From Croceibacterium_A sp035626815 (GTDB lineage: Bacteria; Pseudomonadota; Alphaproteobacteria; Sphingomonadales; Sphingomonadaceae): 64,000 bases of DNA. Both the position numbers and the translations under genes were made by a program. Every line of letters starts with the position of its first letter. The stretch's first letter is position 1. The notes beneath the pieces are model-generated. The model was given only the letters and a program-made list of their open reading frames with translations, was not told where the DNA came from and made no database searches. The DNA lies in assembly GCA_035626815.1 (NCBI GenBank), contig DASPMY010000023.1, positions 1 to 64,000 on the forward strand. The letters run 5' to 3'. Below are positions 7,989 to 14,875 of the stretch, piece after piece.

Positions 7989-8369
7989 TCAGAGCAGCAG
8001 CAACGCCGCCCAGAAGGCCGCGGCGAGGAGGATGCCGAGCGCCGTGGTCGCGACCGACCAGCGCTTGTTGGTGTCGATTTCGAAGCCAGCGCCGATGTCG
8101 AGCACGAAGTGGCGGATGCCCGAGGCGAGGTGGTTGAAGAACGCCCAGCTCAAGCCGACGAGGACGACGTAGCCCGGGATCGAGGTCATCGCTTCGGCGA
8201 ACGTCTGATAGGCCGCGGGCCCGCTCGCCAGCGCGCCGAGCCACCACAACAGCACCGGCAGCCCGACGAACACCATTCCGTCGCCGGTCACCCGGTGGAG
8301 GATCGAGACCAGCATGTGCGGGCCCCATCTCCAGATCGACAAGTGCGGCGAAAGCGGGCGTTCGGCCAT
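7989..8369 (-). CDS. sdhC: Succinate dehydrogenase cytochrome b556 subunit
   Basis: A 126-residue cytochrome b subunit of complex II, first gene of the sdhCDA run. The N-terminal signature RPLSPHLSIWRW and the downstream SILHRVTGDGMV match the SdhC quinone-site pattern; GIRHFVLDIGAGFE carries the haem His. Three membrane segments are apparent. The ATG at 8369 is used because it gives the normal family N-terminus. The gene is divergent from the SDR gene at 8475, so the 105-bp gap should hold the sdh promoter, though I see no confident consensus in it. Confidence 0.94.
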   Translation of the reverse strand: MAERPLSPHLSIWRWGPHMLVSILHRVTGDGMVFVGLPVLLWWLGALASGPAAYQTFAEAMTSIPGYVVLVGLSWAFFNHLASGIRHFVLDIGAGFEIDTNKRWSVATTALGILLAAAFWAALLLL

Positions 8370-8474
8370 GGCATGTCCGGCGAATGAAAAGAGTGCGCTC
8401 CCCTTAGCGATTGTGCCCGGCGAGGCAAGGCCGGCGCCCTTCCCCGCCCGTTCCGCGCCCGCTAGGAGGAGCCG

Positions 8475-9185
8475 ATGCCGACTATCCTCGTCACCGGATC
8501 GAGCCGCGGGATCGGCCGGGCCATCGCCGAAGCGCTGCGGGCGCGCGGGGCGCGGGTGATCGGGCATGCCACCCGCGCCTCCGAGGCCGACACGATCGCC
8601 GCCGACCTCGCCGACCCGCAGGCGCCGCAGATGATGTGGCAGCAAGCGCTCGAGCGTGCCGGGGGCCGGATCGACGCGCTGGTCAACAACGCCGGGATAT
8701 TCGCCGCGAACCCGCTCGACGCCTCGGACATCGCCTGGCTGGACGCGTGGGAGGACACCGTCAGGATCAACCTCACGGCGGCCGCGCAATTGAGCCGCTT
8801 CGCCGTGCGCCAGTGGCTGGAGACGGGCGCGGAGGGGCGCCTGGTCCACGTCGCCAGCCGCGCGGGCCATCGCGGGGATTCGCCGGACCACTGGCATTAC
8901 GCCGCCTCGAAGGGCGGGATGCTGGCGCTGCACAAGACCATCGCCCGCGCTTACGCCGGCCGCGGCATTCTCAGCTTCGCCGTCGCGCCCGGCTTCACCG
9001 CGACGGGGATGGCCGAGGATTACCTGGCGAGCCGCGGCGGCGCAGGGCTGCTCGCCGACATCCCGCTCGGCCGCGTCGCCACCAGCGACGAGATCGCGGC
9101 GATCGCCGCGTTCTGCGCGCTCGACGCACCGCCGAGCATGACCGGCGCGGTGATCGACGCCAACGGGGCGAGCTATGTTCGCTAG
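8475..9185 (+). CDS. SDR family NAD(P)-dependent oxidoreductase
   Basis: A classical short-chain dehydrogenase/reductase of 236 residues. The cofactor loop is TGSSRGIGRAIAEAL (residues 7-21), the structural NNAG is near residue 73, and the catalytic Ser plus the YxxxK motif (HYAASKGGM) follow. The tail GAVIDANGASYVR is the usual SDR C-terminal pattern. It resembles 3-oxoacyl-ACP reductase-like enzymes, but the substrate is unknown. A strong ribosome site (AGGAGGAG) lies 5 bases before the ATG. It is the first gene of a tightly packed five-gene run and overlaps the metallo-beta-lactamase gene by 11 bases. Confidence 0.92.
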   Translation: MPTILVTGSSRGIGRAIAEALRARGARVIGHATRASEADTIAADLADPQAPQMMWQQALERAGGRIDALVNNAGIFAANPLDASDIAWLDAWEDTVRINLTAAAQLSRFAVRQWLETGAEGRLVHVASRAGHRGDSPDHWHYAASKGGMLALHKTIARAYAGRGILSFAVAPGFTATGMAEDYLASRGGAGLLADIPLGRVATSDEIAAIAAFCALDAPPSMTGAVIDANGASYVR

Positions 9186-10065
9186 GATCGCGGCGATCGC
9201 CCTGGCGCTGCTGGCCGGCCCCGCCTCGGCGCAAGCCCGCTTGCCGGCCGGGCCGCCTGTGCGCGATCTGCTCGCCGCCTGCGACGGCAAGGATGGGTGG
9301 GCCGATCCGGCCCCGCCGGTGCGCGTGTTCGCCAACGTCTATCAGGTCGGCACGTGCGGCATCACCGTGCTGCTGCTGGCGGGCGACGAGGGTCACGTCC
9401 TGATCGATTCCGGTCCGCTCGAGGCCGCGCCGCTCGTCGCCGCGAACATCCAGGCGCTAGGCTTCGCGCTCGGCGACGTCGAGTGGATCGTCACCAGCCA
9501 CGAGCACCACGACCACGTCGGCGGGGTCGCCGAGCTCAAGCGGCTGACCGGCGCCCGGCTCGCGGCCCGCGCCGCCGCCAAGGGACCGCTCGAGAGCGGC
9601 CGGCTCGACTGGCGCGATCCACAGGCCGAGCTCAAGCAGACGTTCGCCGGCGCGGCGGTGGAGCGCATCCTGCATGATGGCGAGCGGCTGGTGCTCGGCA
9701 ACGTCGACCTCACTGTGCACGCCACTCCCGGCCATTCGCCGGGCTCGACCTCGTGGTCGTGGCGCTCGTGCGACGAAAGGGAATGCCGCGCGATGGTCTA
9801 CGCCGACAGCGTGACCGCCGTCTCGGCCGACGGCTACCGGTTCTCGCGCCAGCCGGTCTACGTCGATGCCTTCGCCCGGTCGCTCGGCAAGATCGCCGCG
9901 CTCCCTTGCGAGATACTGCTGACGCCCCATCCGTCCGCCAGCGACCTGCACGCGCGGCTGGCGGGCGAGCGGCGGCTGGTCGATGCCGACGGCTGCCTCG
10001 ATTACGCACTGGCGGGGCAGACCGCGCTCGAGGCGCGGCTGGCGCGCGAAGGTCCCGGGCGGTGA
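9175..10065 (+). CDS. Subclass B3 metallo-beta-lactamase
   Basis: An exported zinc hydrolase of 296 residues with a signal peptide ending PASAQ near residue 20. Zinc ligands are in place: HEHHDH at residues 109-114 (the B3 HxHxDH pattern), the third-site His in TPGHSPGSTSW, and the late His in LLTPHPSASD. YADSVTAVSADGYRF is the B3 region around the substrate-binding Ser. These features place it in subclass B3 of the metallo-beta-lactamases, periplasmic enzymes that open carbapenem and other beta-lactam rings; some B3-like proteins have weak or other lactonase activity. It overlaps the SDR gene by 11 bases and prmA by a GTGA, an unusual chromosomal setting. Confidence 0.9.
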   Translation: MFARIAAIALALLAGPASAQARLPAGPPVRDLLAACDGKDGWADPAPPVRVFANVYQVGTCGITVLLLAGDEGHVLIDSGPLEAAPLVAANIQALGFALGDVEWIVTSHEHHDHVGGVAELKRLTGARLAARAAAKGPLESGRLDWRDPQAELKQTFAGAAVERILHDGERLVLGNVDLTVHATPGHSPGSTSWSWRSCDERECRAMVYADSVTAVSADGYRFSRQPVYVDAFARSLGKIAALPCEILLTPHPSASDLHARLAGERRLVDADGCLDYALAGQTALEARLAREGPGR

Positions 10066-10964
10066 GCTGGAAGCTGGTCGCGCGGACGTCCAAGGCGGCC
10101 GTGCAGCGCGCGCTGGCGGCGCATGAGGCGTTCGATGAATGGGATCCGGAGATCGTCCTGGCCGGCAGTGAGGTGGCCGGGGACCGGGCCGATGAATGGG
10201 CGCTGGAAGCCTATTTGCCGCGCCGCCCGACCACAACCGACCGCGCGGCCGTGGCCGCGCTGTTCGGCGAGCCCGCGCCCGCGCTCGCCGCCGAGCGGCT
10301 GCCCGACACCGATTGGGTCGCCGAGACGCAGAAGGCGGTCGCGCCGATCCGCGCCGGGCGCTTCCACGTCCGCACGCCCGATCACCCGGCCGACCCCTCG
10401 CCCGGCACCGTCGACCTCGTGATCCCGGCGGCGCAGGCGTTCGGGACCGGTCAGCACGCCACCACCGCGGGCTGCCTGACGATGCTCGACGCGATGAAGC
10501 GCCGCGGCGTGGTGGTGCGCGAATTCGCCGACATCGGCACCGGCACCGGCGTGCTCGCGTTCGCCGTGCTCAGGCTGTGGCCCGGCGCGCGAGCCATCGC
10601 CAGCGACATCGACGCGGTGTGCGAGGCGGTCGTGGTCGAAAATGCGCTGCTCAACGCGGTCGCGCTCGGCACCGCGCGCGGCGAGCTGGCGATGGTTGTC
10701 GCCGAGGGCTTCGACGACGCGCTGCTGGCCGGCCGTGCGCCGTACGACCTCGTCATCGCCAACATCCTCGCCGGACCGCTGATCGCCCTCGCCGGGGATT
10801 TCGCCGATGCGGTGCGGCCGGGCGGGCACCTGCTGCTCGCCGGATTGCTCGAGACGCAGGAGAGCGCGGTGCGCGCCGCCTGCCGCACGGCCGGCTTCCG
10901 GCTGGCGGCGCGCCTCGCCGACGGCGACTGGTCGATCCTGTGGCTCAGACGGCGCGCCGGCTGA
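10062..10964 (+). CDS. prmA: Ribosomal protein L11 methyltransferase
   Basis: A SAM-dependent methyltransferase that trimethylates ribosomal protein L11 in the cytosol. The PrmA hallmarks are all present: AFGTGQHATT, the SAM motif FADIGTGTGVLAFA, an acidic ribose-binding ASDIDAV, and the catalytic NILAGPL. It has 300 residues, the usual length, with the N-terminal L11-recognition domain intact. The start is GTG at 10062, overlapping the lactamase stop (GTGA), which gives a sensible N-terminus SWKLVARTSKAAV. It sits inside the SDR/lactamase operon, so it is probably co-transcribed. Confidence 0.95.
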   Translation: MSWKLVARTSKAAVQRALAAHEAFDEWDPEIVLAGSEVAGDRADEWALEAYLPRRPTTTDRAAVAALFGEPAPALAAERLPDTDWVAETQKAVAPIRAGRFHVRTPDHPADPSPGTVDLVIPAAQAFGTGQHATTAGCLTMLDAMKRRGVVVREFADIGTGTGVLAFAVLRLWPGARAIASDIDAVCEAVVVENALLNAVALGTARGELAMVVAEGFDDALLAGRAPYDLVIANILAGPLIALAGDFADAVRPGGHLLLAGLLETQESAVRAACRTAGFRLAARLADGDWSILWLRRRAG

Positions 10965-11629
10965 CCAACGCGCTCGGCGCTATCCTCGCCGGCGCGGTGC
11001 TGGCGTTGCTGCTGTTCGCGCTTGCCGGATGGATCGGCTCGTCGATCCCGCGCAACGGCGACTGGCGCGAGCCCGCCGACGGAATCGAGATCATGGTCGC
11101 CAGCAACGGCGTTCATACCGAGCTGGTCATGCCGCTGGTCACGCCCGAGAAGGACTGGCGCGCCGACTTTCCGGTATCGGACTTGCCGGTGCCCGACCGC
11201 GGCTTCACGCACGTCGCCGTCAGCTGGGGCGAGAAGGAGGTGTTCCTCAACACCCCGACCTGGTGGGACCTGTCGCCGGGGACAGTGCTGCGGATCGTCG
11301 GCGTCGGCGGCGACGGATTGCTGCACGTCGCCTTCTACGTCCGCCCCGCGCCGTCGGACGACTTCCGCCCCCTCACGCTGACTGCAGAGCAATACAGCCG
11401 CCTCGTCGCCGGGATCGAGCACGCGCTGCCGCGGGGCGAACGCGTCCGCTACGCCGGCTACGGGCCCGAGGACGTGTTCTACGACGCTCCCGGTCACTAC
11501 ACCTCAACCAACACGTGCAATCAGTGGACAAGCGACCGCCTCGCCGAGGCCGGGGTGAAAACCGGATGGTGGACGCCGTTCGCCGGAGGTGTCATGAAGT
11601 GGGTGCCGGAACCTCGCGGGATCGAGTGA
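10940..11629 (+). CDS. DUF2459 / TIGR02117-type membrane-anchored protein
   Basis: A 229-residue protein with one N-terminal membrane segment (about residues 9-32), then a conserved domain beginning IEIMVASNGVHTELVMP and including VSWGEKEVFLNTPTWWDLS and NTCNQWTSDRLAEAGV. This matches the uncharacterised DUF2459 family, whose Cys/His pattern suggests a papain-like or NlpC-like fold; the Asn-Thr-Cys-Asn and His positions are visible, but no activity is established. The only reasonable start is GTG at 10940, overlapping prmA by 25 bases. Fourth gene of the lactamase operon. Confidence 0.75.
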   Translation: MAQTARRLTNALGAILAGAVLALLLFALAGWIGSSIPRNGDWREPADGIEIMVASNGVHTELVMPLVTPEKDWRADFPVSDLPVPDRGFTHVAVSWGEKEVFLNTPTWWDLSPGTVLRIVGVGGDGLLHVAFYVRPAPSDDFRPLTLTAEQYSRLVAGIEHALPRGERVRYAGYGPEDVFYDAPGHYTSTNTCNQWTSDRLAEAGVKTGWWTPFAGGVMKWVPEPRGIE

Positions 11630-11656
11630 CCGGCGCTCAGGGACGGGGTATTGCAG

Positions 11657-13057
11657 ATGGGTCGATGGGTCGCGGCGGCTGTCGCCGCACTGGCTCTTGT
11701 CACCGGCGTGGCCGAGGCGCAGCAGGCGCCCTCCGCGGAGGACGTCCATGCCGCCGAGCGCGCGCGCTTCGGCTTCGGCGAGCTGCGCCGCGGCGCCAGC
11801 GGCACGCCGACCGACGCCAACGCCGCCAATTCCGACGAGGCCAAGGTCGGCGCGTTCGCGCTGCCGCCGCTGTTCGCCAGCTCGGCGGCGCCGACCCCCG
11901 AAGAATGGGCCGGCCGCCGTGGCGAGCTCGTCCGGCTGGTCGAGGACAACTGGGTCGGCCGGATTCCCGAGGTCGTCTCGCAGTTCAGGGTGGTGTGGAA
12001 CAAGCAGCCGACCGGCTCCGTCGACGGCGGCACGACCGAGCAGTGGGTCGGCCAGGTCGTCGCGCCCGACGGGCGGTTGGGCCCGACGGTCGACGCCACC
12101 GTCACCTTCCCCGCCGAGGCCGCGAACACCCCGGCGCTGATCGACTACACCTACGTCTGGCCGGGCGGGCGCGTGCCGAACTTCGGCGGGCGCGGCGGGC
12201 CAGCGCCACCCGACAGCGTGGCGACGGCGCTGGCGCACGGCTTCACCCATGTCGCCTACCGCCCGCAGATGCTGCAGTCGGATTCGGGCGCGACGATGCA
12301 GCAGGGCGTCATCGGGCTCGCCCGCTGGCCGCGCGAGCGGCACGACTGGGGCGCGCTTCGGGCATGGGCGTGGGGGGCTAGCCAGCTGCGCGAGGAGCTG
12401 GCCCGCGACCCGCGCATCGACGGCGAGCGCATCTCGCTGCAGGGCCATTCGCGCTTCGGCAAGGGCGTGCTCGTCGCCGCGGCGTTCGATCACGCTTTCG
12501 CCGACGCCAACGTCTCCAGCTCGGGCGCGGGCGGAGCCAAGCTGATGCGGCGCGACTTCGGCGAGCGGTGGGAGAACATGGCCAGCTCGGGCGCGTTCCA
12601 CTGGTTCACGCCGAACATCATGGCCTATGCCAGCGGCGACCAGACCACCGCCAACTTGCCCATCGACGCGCATACCCTGATCGCGCTACGGGCCCCGCAC
12701 CCGCTGTTCATCACCAGCGGCGTCGCCGAGAAGGGCGATGCGTGGGTCGATCCGACCGGCATGTGGCAGGCCGCGCGCGCCGCGCAGCCGGCGTGGGCGG
12801 TATTCGGCGCCGCGGTGCCGAGCGACCCGATGCCCGAGCCGGGGAGCAACCCCGACGCGCTCTACAAGCTCGGCTGGTACCAGCACACCGAAGGCCACGT
12901 GCCGTGGCCCGGCTACGACGAGTTCTACGCGCACGAGGCGCGCTTCGCCGGGCCGCGGGAAACGCTGCTGCCGTTCCGCGATCCGATCAAGCGCAACCGC
13001 CCGAGGCGCGGACTGGCGCTGCTCGAGCTTCCGTCGGCCGGGGCGGCGAAAACCTAG
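11657..13057 (+). CDS. Exported CE15-like (glucuronoyl esterase-like) alpha/beta hydrolase
   Basis: A 466-residue exported hydrolase with a signal peptide ending VAEAQQ. The nucleophile elbow GHSRFGKGVL fits the G-x-S-R-x-G-K pattern of carbohydrate esterase family 15 (glucuronoyl esterases, which cut ester links between lignin and glucuronoxylan). A following FHWFTPN stretch and a late His in WYQHTEGHVPWPG match the family arrangement. A role in plant cell-wall polysaccharide breakdown is an inference from the family, since no xylanase or uronidase is nearby. The ATG at 11657 is preferred over a TTG six bases earlier. Last gene of the SDR/lactamase/prmA run. Confidence 0.75.
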   Translation: MGRWVAAAVAALALVTGVAEAQQAPSAEDVHAAERARFGFGELRRGASGTPTDANAANSDEAKVGAFALPPLFASSAAPTPEEWAGRRGELVRLVEDNWVGRIPEVVSQFRVVWNKQPTGSVDGGTTEQWVGQVVAPDGRLGPTVDATVTFPAEAANTPALIDYTYVWPGGRVPNFGGRGGPAPPDSVATALAHGFTHVAYRPQMLQSDSGATMQQGVIGLARWPRERHDWGALRAWAWGASQLREELARDPRIDGERISLQGHSRFGKGVLVAAAFDHAFADANVSSSGAGGAKLMRRDFGERWENMASSGAFHWFTPNIMAYASGDQTTANLPIDAHTLIALRAPHPLFITSGVAEKGDAWVDPTGMWQAARAAQPAWAVFGAAVPSDPMPEPGSNPDALYKLGWYQHTEGHVPWPGYDEFYAHEARFAGPRETLLPFRDPIKRNRPRRGLALLELPSAGAAKT

Positions 13058-13058
13058 C

Positions 13059-13271
13059 TCAGCGGTTGGTGCGGCCGAGCTTCTCGGTCACGCCGCCGAC
13101 GGGGCTCGGGTCATTCTCGACGTCGCCTTCGACGGTATTCTCGCCTTCGGCATAGTCGAGATCGCCGCCCATCGCGAAGGCGCCCTTCGACTGGCCGATC
13201 CCGGGATTGCGGCGCAAGTCTTCATCGAGCTTCGGGTCGCGCGGGGGTTGCTTGGGCGTGGCGTCGGTCAT
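13059..13271 (-). CDS. Small acidic hydrophilic protein, function unknown
   Basis: A 70-residue protein with no hydrophobic segment or recognisable domain. It is rich in Asp, Glu, Pro and Gly, with phrases such as PPRDPKLDEDLRRNPGIGQSKGAF and GENTVEGDVENDPSPVGG, suggesting a largely disordered protein. The ATG at 13271 is chosen because of a GAGGAG ribosome site; a longer in-frame reading upstream loses this site and adds unrelated residues. It lies 10 bases after another small hydrophilic gene, so the two may be co-transcribed. I do not recognise a family with confidence; stress-linked disordered proteins are one possibility. Confidence 0.6.
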   Translation of the reverse strand: MTDATPKQPPRDPKLDEDLRRNPGIGQSKGAFAMGGDLDYAEGENTVEGDVENDPSPVGGVTEKLGRTNR

Positions 13272-13281
13272 CGTTCGCTCC

Positions 13282-13455
13282 TCAGCTCTTGGCGCTGCTC
13301 TGCTCGTTGGCGCGGTCGGCCGCTGTGACGGGACCTTTCGCGCCCTTCGAGCCACCGCCCCACTCCTGCGCCTTGCGCGCCGAATCGCCACCCTGGTCGG
13401 GTTCGGTCTTCTTGTCGCTGCCGCCGGCGGGCTTGCTCGAGACTGGCTGGTTCAT
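13282..13455 (-). CDS. Small Lys/Ser/Gly-rich hydrophilic protein, function unknown
   Basis: A 57-residue, very hydrophilic reading frame starting MNQPVSSKPAGGSDKKTEP and ending NEQSSAKS, with no hydrophobic stretch. The ATG at 13455 has a GGAG ribosome site 9 bases upstream; an ATG 12 bases earlier is possible. Composition and position just before the 70-residue acidic gene suggest a pair of small disordered proteins. No family is recognised. Support is the ribosome site and the tandem arrangement only. Confidence 0.5.
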   Translation of the reverse strand: MNQPVSSKPAGGSDKKTEPDQGGDSARKAQEWGGGSKGAKGPVTAADRANEQSSAKS

Positions 13456-13513
13456 TGTCGGCTCCATGCTGCCCCCGCATCCGATCAACAGGCCGTAACG
13501 CCGCCGGTTCCGC

Positions 13514-14056
13514 TCACTCGCTCCACTTCTCGAGCGCTTCGCGGTAAGCCTCGCGCGCCTCGTCGCGCTTTCGCTCGAGCCGCGCGGTTTCCTTGCCCTG
13601 CCGCGTCCGCAGGGCGGCGAGCTTGCGCTCGATCGCGTCGCGTTGATCCTCGAGCTTGCCGGCCTCGGTCTCGTGCCGCCGGCGGGCTTGCGTGAGCGCG
13701 GCCTCGGCCGCGTCGACCTTGTCGCGCCTGGGCGGCGGCTTCGGCGTGGGCGGCTTGCGCGCGTTCGCCGCACGGGCGGGTTCATCGGACCGCTCCTGAC
13801 GGCGCGCGGCCTTCTTGCGCGGCCCGAGGGCCTTGAGCTGGGTCGCGAGGTCGCCGCGCGACAGGCGGATAACCTCGCCGGGGTGCCTCAGCGGCTCGGC
13901 CATCAGCGCGGGATCGGTCACTTCCTCGGCCACGCCGCGGGCGAACAGGTCGGCGTCGGAGCCCCACGCCGCGAGCGCCGCCTTGCGACTCGGCGCGGCG
14001 ACATAGGCGTCGTGGAACCCGGTTGGCGTGCGGAAGACCTTGAGCTTGCGCGGCAT
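13514..14056 (-). CDS. Unknown protein with C-terminal coiled coil
   Basis: A 180-residue protein with two parts. Residues 1-70 begin MPRKLKVFRTPTGFHDAYVA and continue with SRKAALAAWGSDADLFARG, a compact domain of unknown function. After a Lys/Arg/Pro-rich linker (about residues 80-115), residues 115-180 form a highly charged coiled coil (repeated Ala/Glu/Arg, for example KLEDQRDAIERKLAALRTR). The ATG at 14056 has a good GGAG ribosome site. Similar proteins are sometimes labelled TolA-like because of the coiled coil, but no Tol domain or membrane segment is present. The function is unknown. Confidence 0.7.
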   Translation of the reverse strand: MPRKLKVFRTPTGFHDAYVAAPSRKAALAAWGSDADLFARGVAEEVTDPALMAEPLRHPGEVIRLSRGDLATQLKALGPRKKAARRQERSDEPARAANARKPPTPKPPPRRDKVDAAEAALTQARRRHETEAGKLEDQRDAIERKLAALRTRQGKETARLERKRDEAREAYREALEKWSE

Positions 14057-14130
14057 GGCGCTCCTTTCCCGACATGAACCGCGCAACCGAATGCCGGTTT
14101 CCGGGTTGAAGCCTGCGAGGAGTGTGGACG

Positions 14131-14847
14131 ATGGCGCTTGAACGGCTGGCGGGGCGGCGCGTGCTGATAACCGGCGGGGCCGGCGGCGTCGGGCGGGAAA
14201 CCGCCGCTCGGATGCTCGCCGCCGGGGCGCAAGTGGTCTCCGCCGACATCCCCGGCGCGACGCGCCACGCCGACGGTGCGATCGCCTTCGCCGGCGACCT
14301 CGCGCGGCAGGACGAGATCGAGCGGCTGTTCCACTTCGTCGACGACCAGCTCGGCGGGCTCGACATCCTCGTCGCCTGCGCCGGCCTGCCGTCCGATCCG
14401 CTGATGACGATCAGCGACGCCGGCTGGCGCCAGGTGATCGACGCCAACCTCGTCAGCTACGTCGGCTGCGCCAAGAAGGCGATCGAGCGCATCCGCGTGA
14501 GCGGGCGCGAGGACGGCCAGGTGATCTTCGTCGGCTCGATCAGCGTGCACATCAAGGCGGTCGGCGAGAGCGTGTACAACGCCTCCAAGGGCGGCGTGGC
14601 GCTGTTCGCCGAGACGCTGCGCAAGGAGATGATCGCCGAGAAGATCCGCGTCACGCTGATCGAGCCCGGGGCCATCGCCACGCACCTGCAGCCCTACTCC
14701 GACGAAAAGCTGCAGGAATTCGAGGACAACCTGGAGATGCTCCCGGCGGCCGAAGTCGCCGAGGGCATCCTGTTCGCCGCCACGCGCCCGCCGGGAGTCG
14801 ACGTGGTGACGCTGCGGATCGAGCCGCTGGTCCAGAAGATCTGCTAG
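14131..14847 (+). CDS. SDR family oxidoreductase
   Basis: A 238-residue short-chain dehydrogenase. Cofactor loop TGGAGGVGRETAARML near residue 15, a structural ACAG replacing the usual NNAG near residue 81, and the catalytic Ser and YxxxK in VGSISVHIK and VYNASKGGVALF. The sequence after the catalytic site (IEPGAIATHLQPY) follows the usual PG motif. Substrate unknown. The ATG at 14131 follows a GAGGAG ribosome site; a GTG nine bases upstream is possible. The gene stands alone, divergent from the coiled-coil gene and convergent with the TonB receptor. Confidence 0.9.
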   Translation: MALERLAGRRVLITGGAGGVGRETAARMLAAGAQVVSADIPGATRHADGAIAFAGDLARQDEIERLFHFVDDQLGGLDILVACAGLPSDPLMTISDAGWRQVIDANLVSYVGCAKKAIERIRVSGREDGQVIFVGSISVHIKAVGESVYNASKGGVALFAETLRKEMIAEKIRVTLIEPGAIATHLQPYSDEKLQEFEDNLEMLPAAEVAEGILFAATRPPGVDVVTLRIEPLVQKIC

Positions 14848-14875
14848 CGCGATCCGCGCGAGCGCGGCGCCCGGC

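Noticed and set aside
8370..8474. BlaI-type operator controlling the metallo-beta-lactamase operon
   Set aside because: No TACGNNTGTA or similar dyad is present upstream of the SDR/lactamase genes, so a link with the BlaI-M56 pair at the left edge is not supported.
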